DNA of 21,641 bases. It comes from Bacteroidales bacterium (GTDB taxonomy: Bacteria > Bacteroidota > Bacteroidia > Bacteroidales > P3). Within the stretch, counting starts at the first letter, position 1. Each line of letters begins with the position of its first letter. Positions 8,140-15,810 of this stretch are shown here, piece after piece. A program made the position numbers and the translations under genes. A model generated the notes under the pieces. It saw only the letters and a list, made by a program, of their open reading frames with translations, was not told where the DNA came from and searched no databases. The stretch is from positions 1 through 21,641 of the forward strand of contig DUQY01000062.1 of the NCBI GenBank assembly GCA_012837565.1. The letters are read 5' to 3'.

Positions 8140-8814
8140 CTACTTTAAATAATCTCTTTCACCAAAAATAGAACTTCCTATCCTAACCATAGTGCTACCC
8201 TCCTCAATTGCCAAAGAATAGTCCGAACTCATCCCCATAGACACCTCTGAGAAAGAATCTTCCTTTAAGAAAAACTCCTCTTTTAATTTATGAAAAGTAG
8301 TTTTAAGTTCCTTAAATTCTCTTCGGGTCTTATTCAAATCATCAGTAATTGACCCAATACCCATAACACCACAAATTCTTACGTTCTTCATGGAGAAGAA
8401 CACATCACTATTTAATAATTCCCTTGCTTGGTCTTCAAATAAACCAAACTTTGTTTCTTCGTGAGCAATATCAATTTGTATCAAACAATCAATAACTCTT
8501 TCATTTCTAATGGCTTGTTTATTAATTTCGCTCAAAACTTTTAAGCTATCAACACCATGAATCAAAGAAACAAAAGGAGCAATGTATTTAACCTTATTAG
8601 TTTGAAGGTGACCAATAAAATGCCACTCAATATCCTTAGGCATAACTGTTTCTTTATCTCTAAGTTCTTGAGGTTTGTTTTCACCAAAAACCTTATGTCC
8701 AGAATTATAAACCTCAAGAATATCTTCCACAGGTTTGGTTTTGGAAACAGCAATCAGTTTAACATTTTGAGGAATCTCCTCTCTAATTAATTTTATATTA
8801 TCAACAATACCCAT
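8140..8814 (-). CDS. YggS-family pyridoxal-phosphate homeostasis protein
   Basis: A 224-residue single-domain TIM-barrel PLP-binding protein (YggS/PLPBP/COG0325), which helps maintain vitamin B6 and amino-acid balance and has no proven enzymatic reaction. The PLP lysine is Lys25 in LIAVSKTKP. The other family signatures are HFIGHLQTNKVK and the C-terminal MGMSSDYSLAIEEGSTMVRIGSSIFGER (phosphate-binding part). Length is normal for the family. It stands 116 bp upstream of the DUF3276 gene on the same strand and has its own -7 box at 8834-8841. Confidence 0.93.
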   Translation of the reverse strand: MGIVDNIKLIREEIPQNVKLIAVSKTKPVEDILEVYNSGHKVFGENKPQELRDKETVMPKDIEWHFIGHLQTNKVKYIAPFVSLIHGVDSLKVLSEINKQAIRNERVIDCLIQIDIAHEETKFGLFEDQARELLNSDVFFSMKNVRICGVMGIGSITDDLNKTRREFKELKTTFHKLKEEFFLKEDSFSEVSMGMSSDYSLAIEEGSTMVRIGSSIFGERDYLK

Positions 8815-8833
8815 AACTTCAAATATTATTATG

Positions 8834-8841
8834 CAAAGTTA
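8834..8841 (-). promoter_or_regulatory. Putative -7 box (TAACTTTG) of the YggS gene
   Basis: Reads TAACTTTG on the - strand, an exact TAnnTTTG match, 19 bp before the start codon, implying a very short leader. No clear -33 element. Confidence 0.5.
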
Positions 8842-8976
8842 GGATTTTTTTCATTCTTTTGAGATAAACGAACCAATAATCTAGTAAAAATAGCAGCAAA
8901 ATTAGTAGTAAATCAATGAAAACAAGTGATAAATAATTATTAGCAACTATTAAATTTCTATCTCTTTGTTTTAATT

Positions 8977-9009
8977 TTCTAATACTTGATATTAGTATTC
9001 TAATACTTG
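8977..9009. repeat. Direct repeat TTCTAATACTTG x2 upstream of rnpB
   Basis: The 12-mer occurs at 8977-8988 and again at 8998-9009, 21 bp apart. The interval also forms an inverted repeat, CTAATA (8979-8984) with TATTAG (8990-8995). It sits 50-80 bp before the RNase P RNA promoter box, so it could be an activator site or simply chance in AT-rich DNA. Confidence 0.5.
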
Positions 9010-9058
9010 TTTCCAAAAAATTATTCCTTATTTATAAAATTTATATTTTATTTCTTTC

Positions 9059-9066
9059 TACCTTTG
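9059..9066 (+). promoter_or_regulatory. Putative -7 box (TACCTTTG) of rnpB
   Basis: An exact TAnnTTTG match placed 5-10 bp before the predicted 5' end of the RNase P RNA, the right distance for a transcript that starts at its own P1 helix. The -33 region is AT-rich without TTTG. Confidence 0.6.
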
Positions 9067-9069
9067 CAT

Positions 9070-9447
9070 CTCAAAGCAGTTCTCGTTCTATCGCTGGTAG
9101 ATTGTAAAAGTCTACGAGAGGAAAGTCTGGGCAACATAGAGCACCATACTACCTAACGGGTAGGCAATACTTTATTGTGTTGACAGCAAGTGCCACAGAA
9201 AATAACCGCCCTAGAAATAGGGTAAGGGTGAAAATGTGAGGTAAGAGCTCACGCAATGGCTTAGTAATAAGTTGTTGGGGTAAACCTTATGGGTTGAAAG
9301 ACCAAATATATCAGCCTAGAGCTGCTCGCTCGTAATGGCTGAGGGGTAGGTCGTTGGAGGCTTATCGTGAGGTAAGTCCTAGATTAATGATAGAGGCCTT
9401 ATTATAAGGACACAGAACCCGGCTTATAGAGAATTGCTTTGTTTTTT
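9070..9447 (+). ncRNA. rnpB: RNase P RNA (bacterial type A-like)
   Basis: Catalytic RNA that removes 5' leaders from pre-tRNAs. The conserved 5' core GAGGAAAGTCTGGGC is at 9118-9132 (consensus GAGGAAAGTCCGGGC) and the 3' core ACAGAACCCGGCTTA is at 9412-9426; together these form P4. Helix P1 is visible as CAAAGCAGTTCTC (9072-9084) pairing with GAGAATTGCTTTG (9429-9441) with a single G-U pair. The length of about 375 nt is usual. A T6 run at 9442-9447 directly after P1 suggests that P1 itself serves as the terminator hairpin. The ends are estimated to within a few bases. Confidence 0.96.
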
Positions 9448-9495
9448 AGTTTCAAAAGTAAACATTTTCAACAATCATAGTGTTATATATGCTGA

Positions 9496-10035
9496 ATGGA
9501 CTTGGATAAAATAATTGAAGGCTGTAAGAAAGGTAACCCCAAAGCTCAAAAAGCTCTATATGATATGTTTTCAGATAAGCTTTTTGGAGTTTGTTTAAGG
9601 TATTGTAGGAGTAGAGAAGATGCTCAAGATGTTTTTCAAGATGCATTCGTTAAGGTCTTTAATAGTTTGGACAAGTATAAACCTTTTGGTTCTTTTGAAT
9701 CTTGGCTTAGAAGGATTTTCATCAATCAAGCTTTAAATTTTTATCGGTATGATAAGAGCTTTTCGCATGTTTCAGTTGACGATGTACAAATTCCTTCTGA
9801 AGAAATTGATAATGAATCTTTTTATGATAAGTTTTCAAACCAAATGATTTTAGATTCAGTTCAAAAGCTTGCAAATAGGCAGAGAATTATCTTTAATATG
9901 GTTGAGATTGAAGGCTGTTCTTATCAGGAGGTTGCTAATATACTTGATGTTACACAAGAATGCATTAGAACGCAGAACTTTAAAGCCAAAAGAAAATTAA
10001 GAACTCTTTTATCAGACCTTGCTGATAAGGATTAA
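9496..10035 (+). CDS. ECF-type RNA polymerase sigma factor
   Basis: A 179-residue sigma-70 family factor with only regions 2 and 4, the layout of extracytoplasmic-function sigmas. Region 2 covers roughly residues 20-85 (LRYCRSREDAQDVFQDAFVK, then SWLRRIFINQALNFYR), and region 4 covers about 115-175, with the helix-turn-helix in SYQEVANILDVTQECIRT. The ATG at 9496 is used because an earlier ATG at 9489 is out of frame and closes after six codons. It precedes, by 36 bp, a single-pass membrane protein that is probably its anti-sigma or partner. The regulon is unknown. Confidence 0.92.
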   Translation: MDLDKIIEGCKKGNPKAQKALYDMFSDKLFGVCLRYCRSREDAQDVFQDAFVKVFNSLDKYKPFGSFESWLRRIFINQALNFYRYDKSFSHVSVDDVQIPSEEIDNESFYDKFSNQMILDSVQKLANRQRIIFNMVEIEGCSYQEVANILDVTQECIRTQNFKAKRKLRTLLSDLADKD

Positions 10036-10071
10036 AACAAATGATTTTACAATAGATTAGAATATAAGTAT

Positions 10072-10908
10072 ATGTCAGATAAATTAAAAAACCGATTTGA
10101 AAGCTTTGAAGAGGCTCCTCAAAAAGAAGTTTGGGATAATATTAAATCACAAATCCCTAAGCATAAGTTTAATTTCTTGGCTGCATTCACTATTTCTGGT
10201 GCTGCAATCTTGTTATTAGGCATTGCCATTCTTTTAGTTTCTAATCCAACAAATATAAATAAAGAAGAAACTGTTGTTTTTGAGAAAGAAAACATTTCAT
10301 TATTAGAGACCAAACAAATAGAAAAGGTTAGTGTTGATAATAATAATAAAACTATTGCTGATAATAGTGCAGTTGAAGAGACAACTAAGCCAGTTATTAA
10401 TAATATAAATGAAGATATTGCTTTAACTAAAACAAATAATACTAATCAGTCAAACATTATTCCTGCTGAAAAGAAAATTCAGATAAAAGAAATAGATAAT
10501 ACTTCTTTAAAGATAGTTAATCCTTTTCCTGCTAATTCTATCATACCTATCACTAAACCTAACAAACCGATTGAGATAGTTAATAATATTGAAGAAAAAT
10601 CATCTCCTGCAATTGAGGATGATACCATTTCCACAAGAAGAGAGTTGTTTATCCCTAATGCATTCACTCCAAGAGAGAATGATAATAATACCTTTAAGCC
10701 AGCCTACACAAAACTAAAGTCTTATGAGATGAATATATTCAATAGAAATGGCGTTCTTTTATTTACTTCAAAAGATATTAGACTTGGTTGGGATGGTTAT
10801 TATAAAGGAAGTCTATGTGAATTGGGAGCCTATGGTTATGTTATTAGATACGAAAACATGGAAGGACATAAATTTAAAGAACAGGGGTTAGTAAGTCTTA
10901 TTAGATAA
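10072..10908 (+). CDS. Single-pass membrane protein with type IX/gliding-like C-terminal domain; putative anti-sigma
   Basis: A 278-residue protein. Residues 1-34 are a short cytoplasmic segment containing VWDNIKSQIP, a motif common in Bacteroidota sigma-linked membrane proteins. Residues 35-57 are one membrane helix. Residues 58-192 are a low-complexity Asn/Thr/Lys/Ile linker. Residues 193-278 match the 'gliding motility-associated C-terminal domain' (CHU_C, type B sorting domain): FIPNAFTP, then YEMNIFNRNGVLLF, GWDGYYKG, GAYGYVIRY and the ending GLVSLIR. In secreted proteins this domain is a type IX cargo tag, but here there is no signal peptide before it, only a membrane anchor. The position after the ECF sigma suggests an anti-sigma role; this is inference, and I see no ZAS-type zinc motif. 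Confidence 0.8.
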   Translation: MSDKLKNRFESFEEAPQKEVWDNIKSQIPKHKFNFLAAFTISGAAILLLGIAILLVSNPTNINKEETVVFEKENISLLETKQIEKVSVDNNNKTIADNSAVEETTKPVINNINEDIALTKTNNTNQSNIIPAEKKIQIKEIDNTSLKIVNPFPANSIIPITKPNKPIEIVNNIEEKSSPAIEDDTISTRRELFIPNAFTPRENDNNTFKPAYTKLKSYEMNIFNRNGVLLFTSKDIRLGWDGYYKGSLCELGAYGYVIRYENMEGHKFKEQGLVSLIR

Positions 10909-10981
10909 AGAGATAGATTGCTTTATTAGCAACTTGTTGATAATTCATCCCCAATTATTATATCCCCTCGCTTTTTTTAAC

Positions 10982-10989
10982 TAATTTTG
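10982..10989 (+). promoter_or_regulatory. Putative -7 box (TAATTTTG) of the transketolase operon
   Basis: An exact TAnnTTTG match 23 bp before the start codon at 11013, with no TTTG -33 element at 19 bp. It would start the three-gene transketolase-VWA-transketolase transcript. Confidence 0.5.
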
Positions 10990-11012
10990 CACCATTAAAA
11001 CTAAATATTTAT

Positions 11013-11858
11013 ATGGCAACAATATTAGAATTAGAGAATATCGCTTCTCAAGTTAGAAGAGATATAGTTAGAATGGTGAATGGTTGTTCTTCAGGTCATC
11101 CTGGTGGCTCATTGGGTTGTGCAGACTTAATGACAGCTCTTTACTTCGAAGTATTAGATAGTAAACCAGAAAACTTCACAATAGAAGGCAAAAAAGAAGA
11201 TATGTTTTTCCTATCCAATGGACATATATCACCAGTATGGTATAGCGTACTTTCTCGTAGAGGTTTCTTCCCTATTTCGGACTTATCAACCTTTAGATGT
11301 TTAGGTTCTCCTCTTCAAGGTCACCCAACACCAAAATATAACCTTCCTGGAGTTAGAATTTCATCTGGTTCTTTAGGTCAAGGTTTGTCAGTAGGAGTTG
11401 GTGCTGCTTTAGTTAAGAAAATGGACGGATGTGATCATCTTGTTTACACTCTTCACGGAGATGGAGAATTGCAAGAGGGTCAAATCTGGGAGGCAGTGAT
11501 GTTTGCAGGAGGGAATAAGGTTGATAACTTGATTTCAATCATAGATTGTAATAATGCTCAGATTGATGGCAATGTTGATACTGTTTTAAACATAGGAGAT
11601 CTTAAAGCAAAATTCCTTGCTTTTGACTGGGAAGTAGTTGAGATGCAGGGTAACGATATGAAGGATTGCTTAAGAGGATTAAAAGAAGCTAAGAGTTTGA
11701 CTAAGAAAGGGAAACCAGTAGTTATCTTAATGCATACTTTAATGGGATATGGCGTAGATTTTATGCAAGGATTAAGCTCTTGGCACGGAATTGCTCCTAA
11801 TGCAGAACAGACCGCAGATGCACTTTCTCAATTAAAAGAAACCTTAGGCGATTATTAA
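11013..11858 (+). CDS. Transketolase, N-terminal (ThDP-binding) subunit
   Basis: First half of a split transketolase, which moves two-carbon units between sugar phosphates in the non-oxidative pentose phosphate pathway. The 281 residues carry the pyrophosphate-binding ThDP motif, from HGDGELQEGQIW (GDG at 149-151) to NN at 180-181, and the conserved SSGHPGGSLG near residue 25. The C-terminal half is encoded separately at 13268-14221, as is common in Bacteroidota, archaea and some Firmicutes. Unusually, the two halves are not adjacent. The stop codon overlaps the ATG of the VWA gene by one base (TAATG), a typical arrangement for translational coupling. Confidence 0.95.
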   Translation: MATILELENIASQVRRDIVRMVNGCSSGHPGGSLGCADLMTALYFEVLDSKPENFTIEGKKEDMFFLSNGHISPVWYSVLSRRGFFPISDLSTFRCLGSPLQGHPTPKYNLPGVRISSGSLGQGLSVGVGAALVKKMDGCDHLVYTLHGDGELQEGQIWEAVMFAGGNKVDNLISIIDCNNAQIDGNVDTVLNIGDLKAKFLAFDWEVVEMQGNDMKDCLRGLKEAKSLTKKGKPVVILMHTLMGYGVDFMQGLSSWHGIAPNAEQTADALSQLKETLGDY

Positions 11859-13258
11859 TGAAATCCATTACCAAAATACTATTATTTGTTTTGGCTATAG
11901 GTGTTTTCGTTAGTGCTAATGCTCAACAAAGAAACCAAAGACAACTAGCCCAAACAACAAATCAGAAGACAAGAATATTGTTTATTCTTGACTGCTCATA
12001 TAGTATGTACGGTAAATGGCAAAGTGATACTAAGATTAAAATTACCCAATCGATTCTCTCTAACGTTATTGACACTCTTAAAAACAAACCTAATCTTCAA
12101 GTAGCTCTTAGGGCGTTTGGACACAATAATAACTATACTCAACAAGATTGTAATGATACTAAACTCGAAGTTCCTTTCTCTAACAATAACTCAGAGCTTC
12201 TTAAAGATAAGCTTAAGTCTCTTGTTCCCAAAGGATCTTCACCTATATCAAACTCTTTAAAGGGTTCAAAGGCTGATTTTCCTGAATGTAAGAATTGTAG
12301 GAATATAATAATTTTAATAACTGATGGATTAGATGATTGTTCTGATGATTGTTGCGAGGTTTCGAAAGCATTGCAAAAAGAAGGATCTATTATAAAACCT
12401 TTTATTATTGGGATAGGGAAAGGGTATAGTGAACAGTTTAAATGCGCTGGTAACTACTTTGAGGTTAATAATGAGATTGAATTTTCAAAGACTCTTAATG
12501 ATATTGTAAATCAAGCTCTTTATAGTACAACCTGTCAAGTTAATCTTTTGGATAGCTATAAATCATCAACAGAAACAAATGTTCCGATGATTTTCTACGA
12601 ATCAAAGAGTAAGACACCTAAATATTCTTTTATACATACATTTAATGAAAAAGGACTTTCTGACACTTTGGAAATTGACCCTCTGATTAGTTATGATATA
12701 GAGATTCAAACAATTCCTAAAACGAGGATTGAAAATATATCTCTTAAAGCAGGCTCTCACACAACAATATCAGCAAACACACCACAAGGCACTATGGTAT
12801 TGAAATATAAGGGAAAAGAACTTGCAAATGCAAAGCCTGTTGGAGTTTTGGTTAAGAAAAATGGAGAAAAGAAATCAATAAATATTCAAAACATAAACTC
12901 TACTGAGAAATACCTTATTGGGAAATATGACTTAGAAGTTTTGACCGAGCCAAGGCTTAACCTTAATAATGTAGAGATTGCTCAAAGCTCAACAACAACA
13001 ATAGAAATTCCATCAACTGGCTCAGTTCAAATAACTAAACCAGCAAATAATATATCAACTCTTTTAACTAAAGAAGATAATAGTTGGGAATTTGTATCTA
13101 ACCTTTCTGATAAACAAAACGAAACAATAACTTTACTCCCAGGAGATTATCAAATAATTTCACGTTCTAAAAGTAGTACTCAAACCAAACAAACCAAAAT
13201 TAAAGAATTTAGAGTTGAATCGGGAGAAACAACAGTAATATTAATAGAAAACAAATAA
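11858..13258 (+). CDS. Secreted VWA-domain protein
   Basis: A 466-residue exported protein. Residues 1-22 are a signal peptide ending ANA. The von Willebrand factor A domain covers about residues 38-225, with the MIDAS metal site DCSYS at 45-49 (Asp45, Ser47, Ser49) and a further TDG in IILITDGLDD. It has several cysteines (QQDCND, PECKNC, DDCSDDCC, FKCAG), suggesting disulfides in the periplasm or outside. The rest looks like beta-rich repeats of about 80 residues, each ending in strands such as GTMVLKYKGKEL or GSVQITKP. No membrane helix or lipobox. It overlaps the upstream transketolase subunit by one base and ends 9 bp before the downstream one, so it is in that operon. Ligand and role are unknown. 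Confidence 0.88.
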   Translation: MKSITKILLFVLAIGVFVSANAQQRNQRQLAQTTNQKTRILFILDCSYSMYGKWQSDTKIKITQSILSNVIDTLKNKPNLQVALRAFGHNNNYTQQDCNDTKLEVPFSNNNSELLKDKLKSLVPKGSSPISNSLKGSKADFPECKNCRNIIILITDGLDDCSDDCCEVSKALQKEGSIIKPFIIGIGKGYSEQFKCAGNYFEVNNEIEFSKTLNDIVNQALYSTTCQVNLLDSYKSSTETNVPMIFYESKSKTPKYSFIHTFNEKGLSDTLEIDPLISYDIEIQTIPKTRIENISLKAGSHTTISANTPQGTMVLKYKGKELANAKPVGVLVKKNGEKKSINIQNINSTEKYLIGKYDLEVLTEPRLNLNNVEIAQSSTTTIEIPSTGSVQITKPANNISTLLTKEDNSWEFVSNLSDKQNETITLLPGDYQIISRSKSSTQTKQTKIKEFRVESGETTVILIENK

Positions 13259-13267
13259 AAACATATA

Positions 13268-14221
13268 ATGAAAAAATACACCATATTAGGAAACAAAGAT
13301 ACCCGTTCAGGATTTGGTGACGGATTATTAGAAGCAGGAAAAAGAAATCCTAACGTTGTTGCTCTATGTGCTGACCTAACAGAAAGCGTTAAGATGACAG
13401 CTTTTAAGAAAGCTTTTCCAGAAAGATTTGTTCAAATAGGAATTGCAGAAGCAAACATGGTTTCTGTTGCAGCAGGAATGGCATTAAGTGGAAAAGTAGC
13501 ATTTTACTCTTCTTTCGCAGCCTTTGCAACAGGTAGGGTTTACGATCAAATTCGTCAAAGTGTAGCATATTCAAATACAAATGTTAAGATATGTGGTTCT
13601 CACGCAGGCATTACACTAGGAGAGGATGGAGCAACACATCAGATTCTTGAAGATATTGGTCTAATGAAGATGATGCCAAATATGATTGTTATTAATCCTT
13701 GCGACTATAATCAAACAAAACAAGCAGCTATTGCAATTGCAGAATATAAAGGACCAGCTTATTTAAGATTTGGTCGTCCAAAGGTGCCAATATTCATTTC
13801 TGAAGAAACTCCATTTGAAATTGGAAAAGCTCTAATGATAAATGAAGGAAAAGATGTAAGTATTTTTGCAACCGGACATTTGGTTTGGGAAGCAATTGTG
13901 GCAGGAGAAATATTAGCAGAGCAGGGGATAGATGCAGAAATTATAAATATTCATACAATTAAACCACTTGACTCAGAAACAATACTACGTTCAGTTGAAA
14001 AAACTGGATGTGTTGTAAGTTGTGAAGAACATCAGTTCAATGGTGGATTAAATGATTCAATAGCACAATTACTTGCAAGAAACAATCCTAAACCAATGGA
14101 ATACGTTGGAATTGATGACCAATTTGGTGAATCAGGAAAACCAGAAGACCTAATGGTTAAATACGGATTAAAAGCAGCAAACATAGTTGAAGCTGTTCAT
14201 AAAGTTCTTAAAAGAAAATAA
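13268..14221 (+). CDS. Transketolase, C-terminal subunit
   Basis: Second half of the split transketolase, 317 residues. It contains the pyrimidine-binding domain, with the catalytic Glu in GIAEANMVSVAAGMAL that activates the thiamine cofactor, then YSSFAAFATGRVYDQIRQ and HAGITLGEDGATHQ, which line the active site. The C-terminal domain follows (EGKDVSIFATGH, then the DSETILRSVEKTGCVVSCEEHQ region). It must pair with the subunit at 11013-11858 to be active. Separated from it by the VWA gene but in the same orientation with a 9-bp gap, so one transcript is likely. A set of 22-bp repeats and a long hairpin terminator lie after the stop codon. Confidence 0.95.
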   Translation: MKKYTILGNKDTRSGFGDGLLEAGKRNPNVVALCADLTESVKMTAFKKAFPERFVQIGIAEANMVSVAAGMALSGKVAFYSSFAAFATGRVYDQIRQSVAYSNTNVKICGSHAGITLGEDGATHQILEDIGLMKMMPNMIVINPCDYNQTKQAAIAIAEYKGPAYLRFGRPKVPIFISEETPFEIGKALMINEGKDVSIFATGHLVWEAIVAGEILAEQGIDAEIINIHTIKPLDSETILRSVEKTGCVVSCEEHQFNGGLNDSIAQLLARNNPKPMEYVGIDDQFGESGKPEDLMVKYGLKAANIVEAVHKVLKRK

Positions 14222-14233
14222 GATAAAACATTG

Positions 14234-14299
14234 CTTATTAGGTAACAAAACACAGTTCAATAGACAACAAAACATAGCTTAATAGCCAACTAAACATAA
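14234..14299. repeat. Three tandem 22-bp repeats after transketolase C
   Basis: Units at 14234-14255, 14256-14277 and 14278-14299, exactly 22 bp each, with consensus CTTAATAGnCAACAAAACATAG. They begin 12 bp after the stop codon of the transketolase C gene. Units differ at several positions, so this is an old or degenerate array. Same period as the GATGTACATC arrays but unrelated in sequence. Confidence 0.75.
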
Positions 14300-14338
14300 A
14301 TTAGTAAATACCTATTAAATATTCCATATTAGGGATTC

Positions 14339-14396
14339 AAAAGTGTAAAGTAATTGATTGACAATTCAAAAACAATCAATTATTTTACACTTTTTT
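14339..14396 (+). terminator. Strong terminator of the transketolase operon
   Basis: A 22-bp stem, 14339-14360 with 14373-14394 and a 12-nt loop, is fully paired apart from one G-U, and is followed by a T6 run at 14391-14396. The flanking A and T runs make it capable of acting on both strands. The stem is much longer than needed for termination. Confidence 0.85.
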
Positions 14397-14868
14397 CATA
14401 TCCTATACTCAAAATACTTGTATGTATAGTCAAAACTTTTCTTAATCATAATGATTTACTATTAAAATTTCTTGTAAATAAGAATACTTACACTAATACC
14501 TGATTCTAATGCTCCTAAACTATAGGTAAGCATTTCCAAATCTTGATTAATCACTAATAATATAATAAGAAAAGAAGAAGTATCAAGAATTCTTAGTTAA
14601 CATAATTACAATTATAATACGAAATAGGAGATTAGAATTATATACCCGAATACGAGAAAAACTGTGATTTAATCTATTTTATTAGTATTGAAACTTTAGA
14701 AAAACAAAAGGTCATAATAAATTATTAAAACGCCACTTTACGTATTTATTACGCAGTCTAAGAAAATTGAAACGCTGTATTAAAAAATTAAAACAAAGAT
14801 CTACTGAGCTGAATTAAAGAAAGGATTTTGTGAAACGAAGAAAAAATTTATTATAACAAAGATATATG

Positions 14869-14913
14869 AAAAAGAAATTGCTTACTGGGTCATTATAATC
14901 CAATAAGCAATTT
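14869..14913 (-). terminator. Terminator of the exonuclease / FKBP operon
   Basis: A 14-bp stem with one mismatch, AAATTGCTTACTGG (14875-14888) with CCAATAAGCAATTT (14900-14913), is followed on the - strand by CTTTTTC. It lies 36 bp downstream of the exonuclease stop codon, so it ends the - strand operon. Confidence 0.8.
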
Positions 14914-14948
14914 ATGTGTAAATTAAGAAATGTCTTTATGAGTAAATA

Positions 14949-15764
14949 CTAAAATAATGTATTACTAACACTTCTTAGTCTTATTTCTGTAATTATTTTC
15001 TTGGTAGACATAGGAAAATCAGCATTCATCATCCATGAGAAATATGAAGGTTCTGCTTTGAATATCTCTGCAGCAATTCTTCCTTTATGTTTTCCAAAGT
15101 TGATGCATTCTTGGTTATTATCATTATAAACAAGGTGTCCAACCATATCAACCCATTTAGAATTTCTTGTGAAATCATGTAATGCTTTAATGTCGTTAAT
15201 CACTGGTGTTGATTTGTTTCCCTCTCGGTCTTCATATTCAACACCCTCATACATTTTAAGTTGTGCAAGAAGTATTTCATAAGTAGCAGTTGTGTCAGCT
15301 TCTGCAGAGTGAGCATTAATTAAGTCCTTACCACAATAGAATTTATAAGCACCTTTTAGGGTTCTAGGTTCCATTTTATGGAAAATATTCATCACATCAA
15401 CAAACTTTCTATTAGAAATATCGAAGTCCACTCCTGCTTTAAGAAACTCTTCAACCAAAATAGGAACATCAAACTTATTTGAATTATATCCTGCTAAGTC
15501 TGAATTACCTATAAAAGCATTTATTTCGCCAGAGAGTTGCTTGAATGTAGGTTTATCCTTAACATCATCATCTTTAATCCCATGAATTTTTGTTGTCTCT
15601 TCAGGAATTGGTCTTTCAGGATTAATTCTATATGTTTTTATTTCAGTATTACCATCAGGAAAGACTTTATAAAGGCATATTTCAATTATTTTATCCTGTC
15701 CAACACTTACACCTGTGCTTTCAATATCAAATATGATTAAAGGTTTATTTAGATTTAATTTCAT
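14949..15764 (-). CDS. DnaQ-like DEDDh 3'-5' exonuclease
   Basis: A 271-residue exonuclease of the DnaQ/RNase T superfamily. Motif I is FDIESTG (Asp13, Glu15), motif II is in AGYNSNKFDVPIL, and motif III is the HSAEADTTATYE region with the His-x4-Asp spacing of the DEDDh class. Two magnesium ions would be bound by these residues. The C-terminal part after about residue 205 (INFGKHKGRIAAEIFKAEP, then WMMNADFP) is a small accessory domain often seen after such exonucleases. No polymerase is nearby, so it may act in repair or RNA/DNA turnover rather than proofreading; that is inference. It is the last gene of the - strand group, 46 bp after a prolyl isomerase gene. Confidence 0.88.
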   Translation of the reverse strand: MKLNLNKPLIIFDIESTGVSVGQDKIIEICLYKVFPDGNTEIKTYRINPERPIPEETTKIHGIKDDDVKDKPTFKQLSGEINAFIGNSDLAGYNSNKFDVPILVEEFLKAGVDFDISNRKFVDVMNIFHKMEPRTLKGAYKFYCGKDLINAHSAEADTTATYEILLAQLKMYEGVEYEDREGNKSTPVINDIKALHDFTRNSKWVDMVGHLVYNDNNQECINFGKHKGRIAAEIFKAEPSYFSWMMNADFPMSTKKIITEIRLRSVSNTLF

Positions 15765-15810
15765 TTAAAATGGTTTTAATTATTTAAACTATACCCCTAT
15801 CAAGAAATTA

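Larger units (their letters stand above)
14222..14948. other. 727-bp non-coding interval
   Basis: It contains three 22-bp tandem repeats (14234-14299), a very strong hairpin (14339-14394) and a - strand terminator (14875-14913). The rest (14400-14870) is AT-rich and shows no convincing gene; the longest open stretch I found on the - strand, near 14470-14590, has no good start beyond a 23-codon ORF and no family resemblance. A relic or small RNA cannot be excluded. Confidence 0.6.

Noticed and set aside
8819..9016. Small ORF on the - strand upstream of rnpB
   Set aside because: Low-complexity Leu/Ile-rich translation of AT-rich DNA overlapping the YggS promoter and the direct repeats; no family resemblance and no promoter of its own.
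9489..9506. Upstream ATG just before the sigma factor start
   Set aside because: Out of frame and closed after six codons; might be a leader peptide but has no regulatory signature.
10479..10667. Reverse-strand ORFs within the sigma-partner gene and in other genes
   Set aside because: They are antisense shadows of genes with clear domains and show AT-driven hydrophobic translations without their own signals.
11013..14221. Transketolase split as a frameshift or broken gene
   Set aside because: Both halves have complete motifs, proper starts and stops, and split transketolase is a well-known natural arrangement; only the intervening VWA gene is unusual.
14469..14600. Possible small - strand ORF with a hydrophobic stretch in the 727-bp gap
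   Set aside because: Open for about 43 codons but the only ATG gives 23 residues, with no leader, terminator or recognisable motif; more likely chance.
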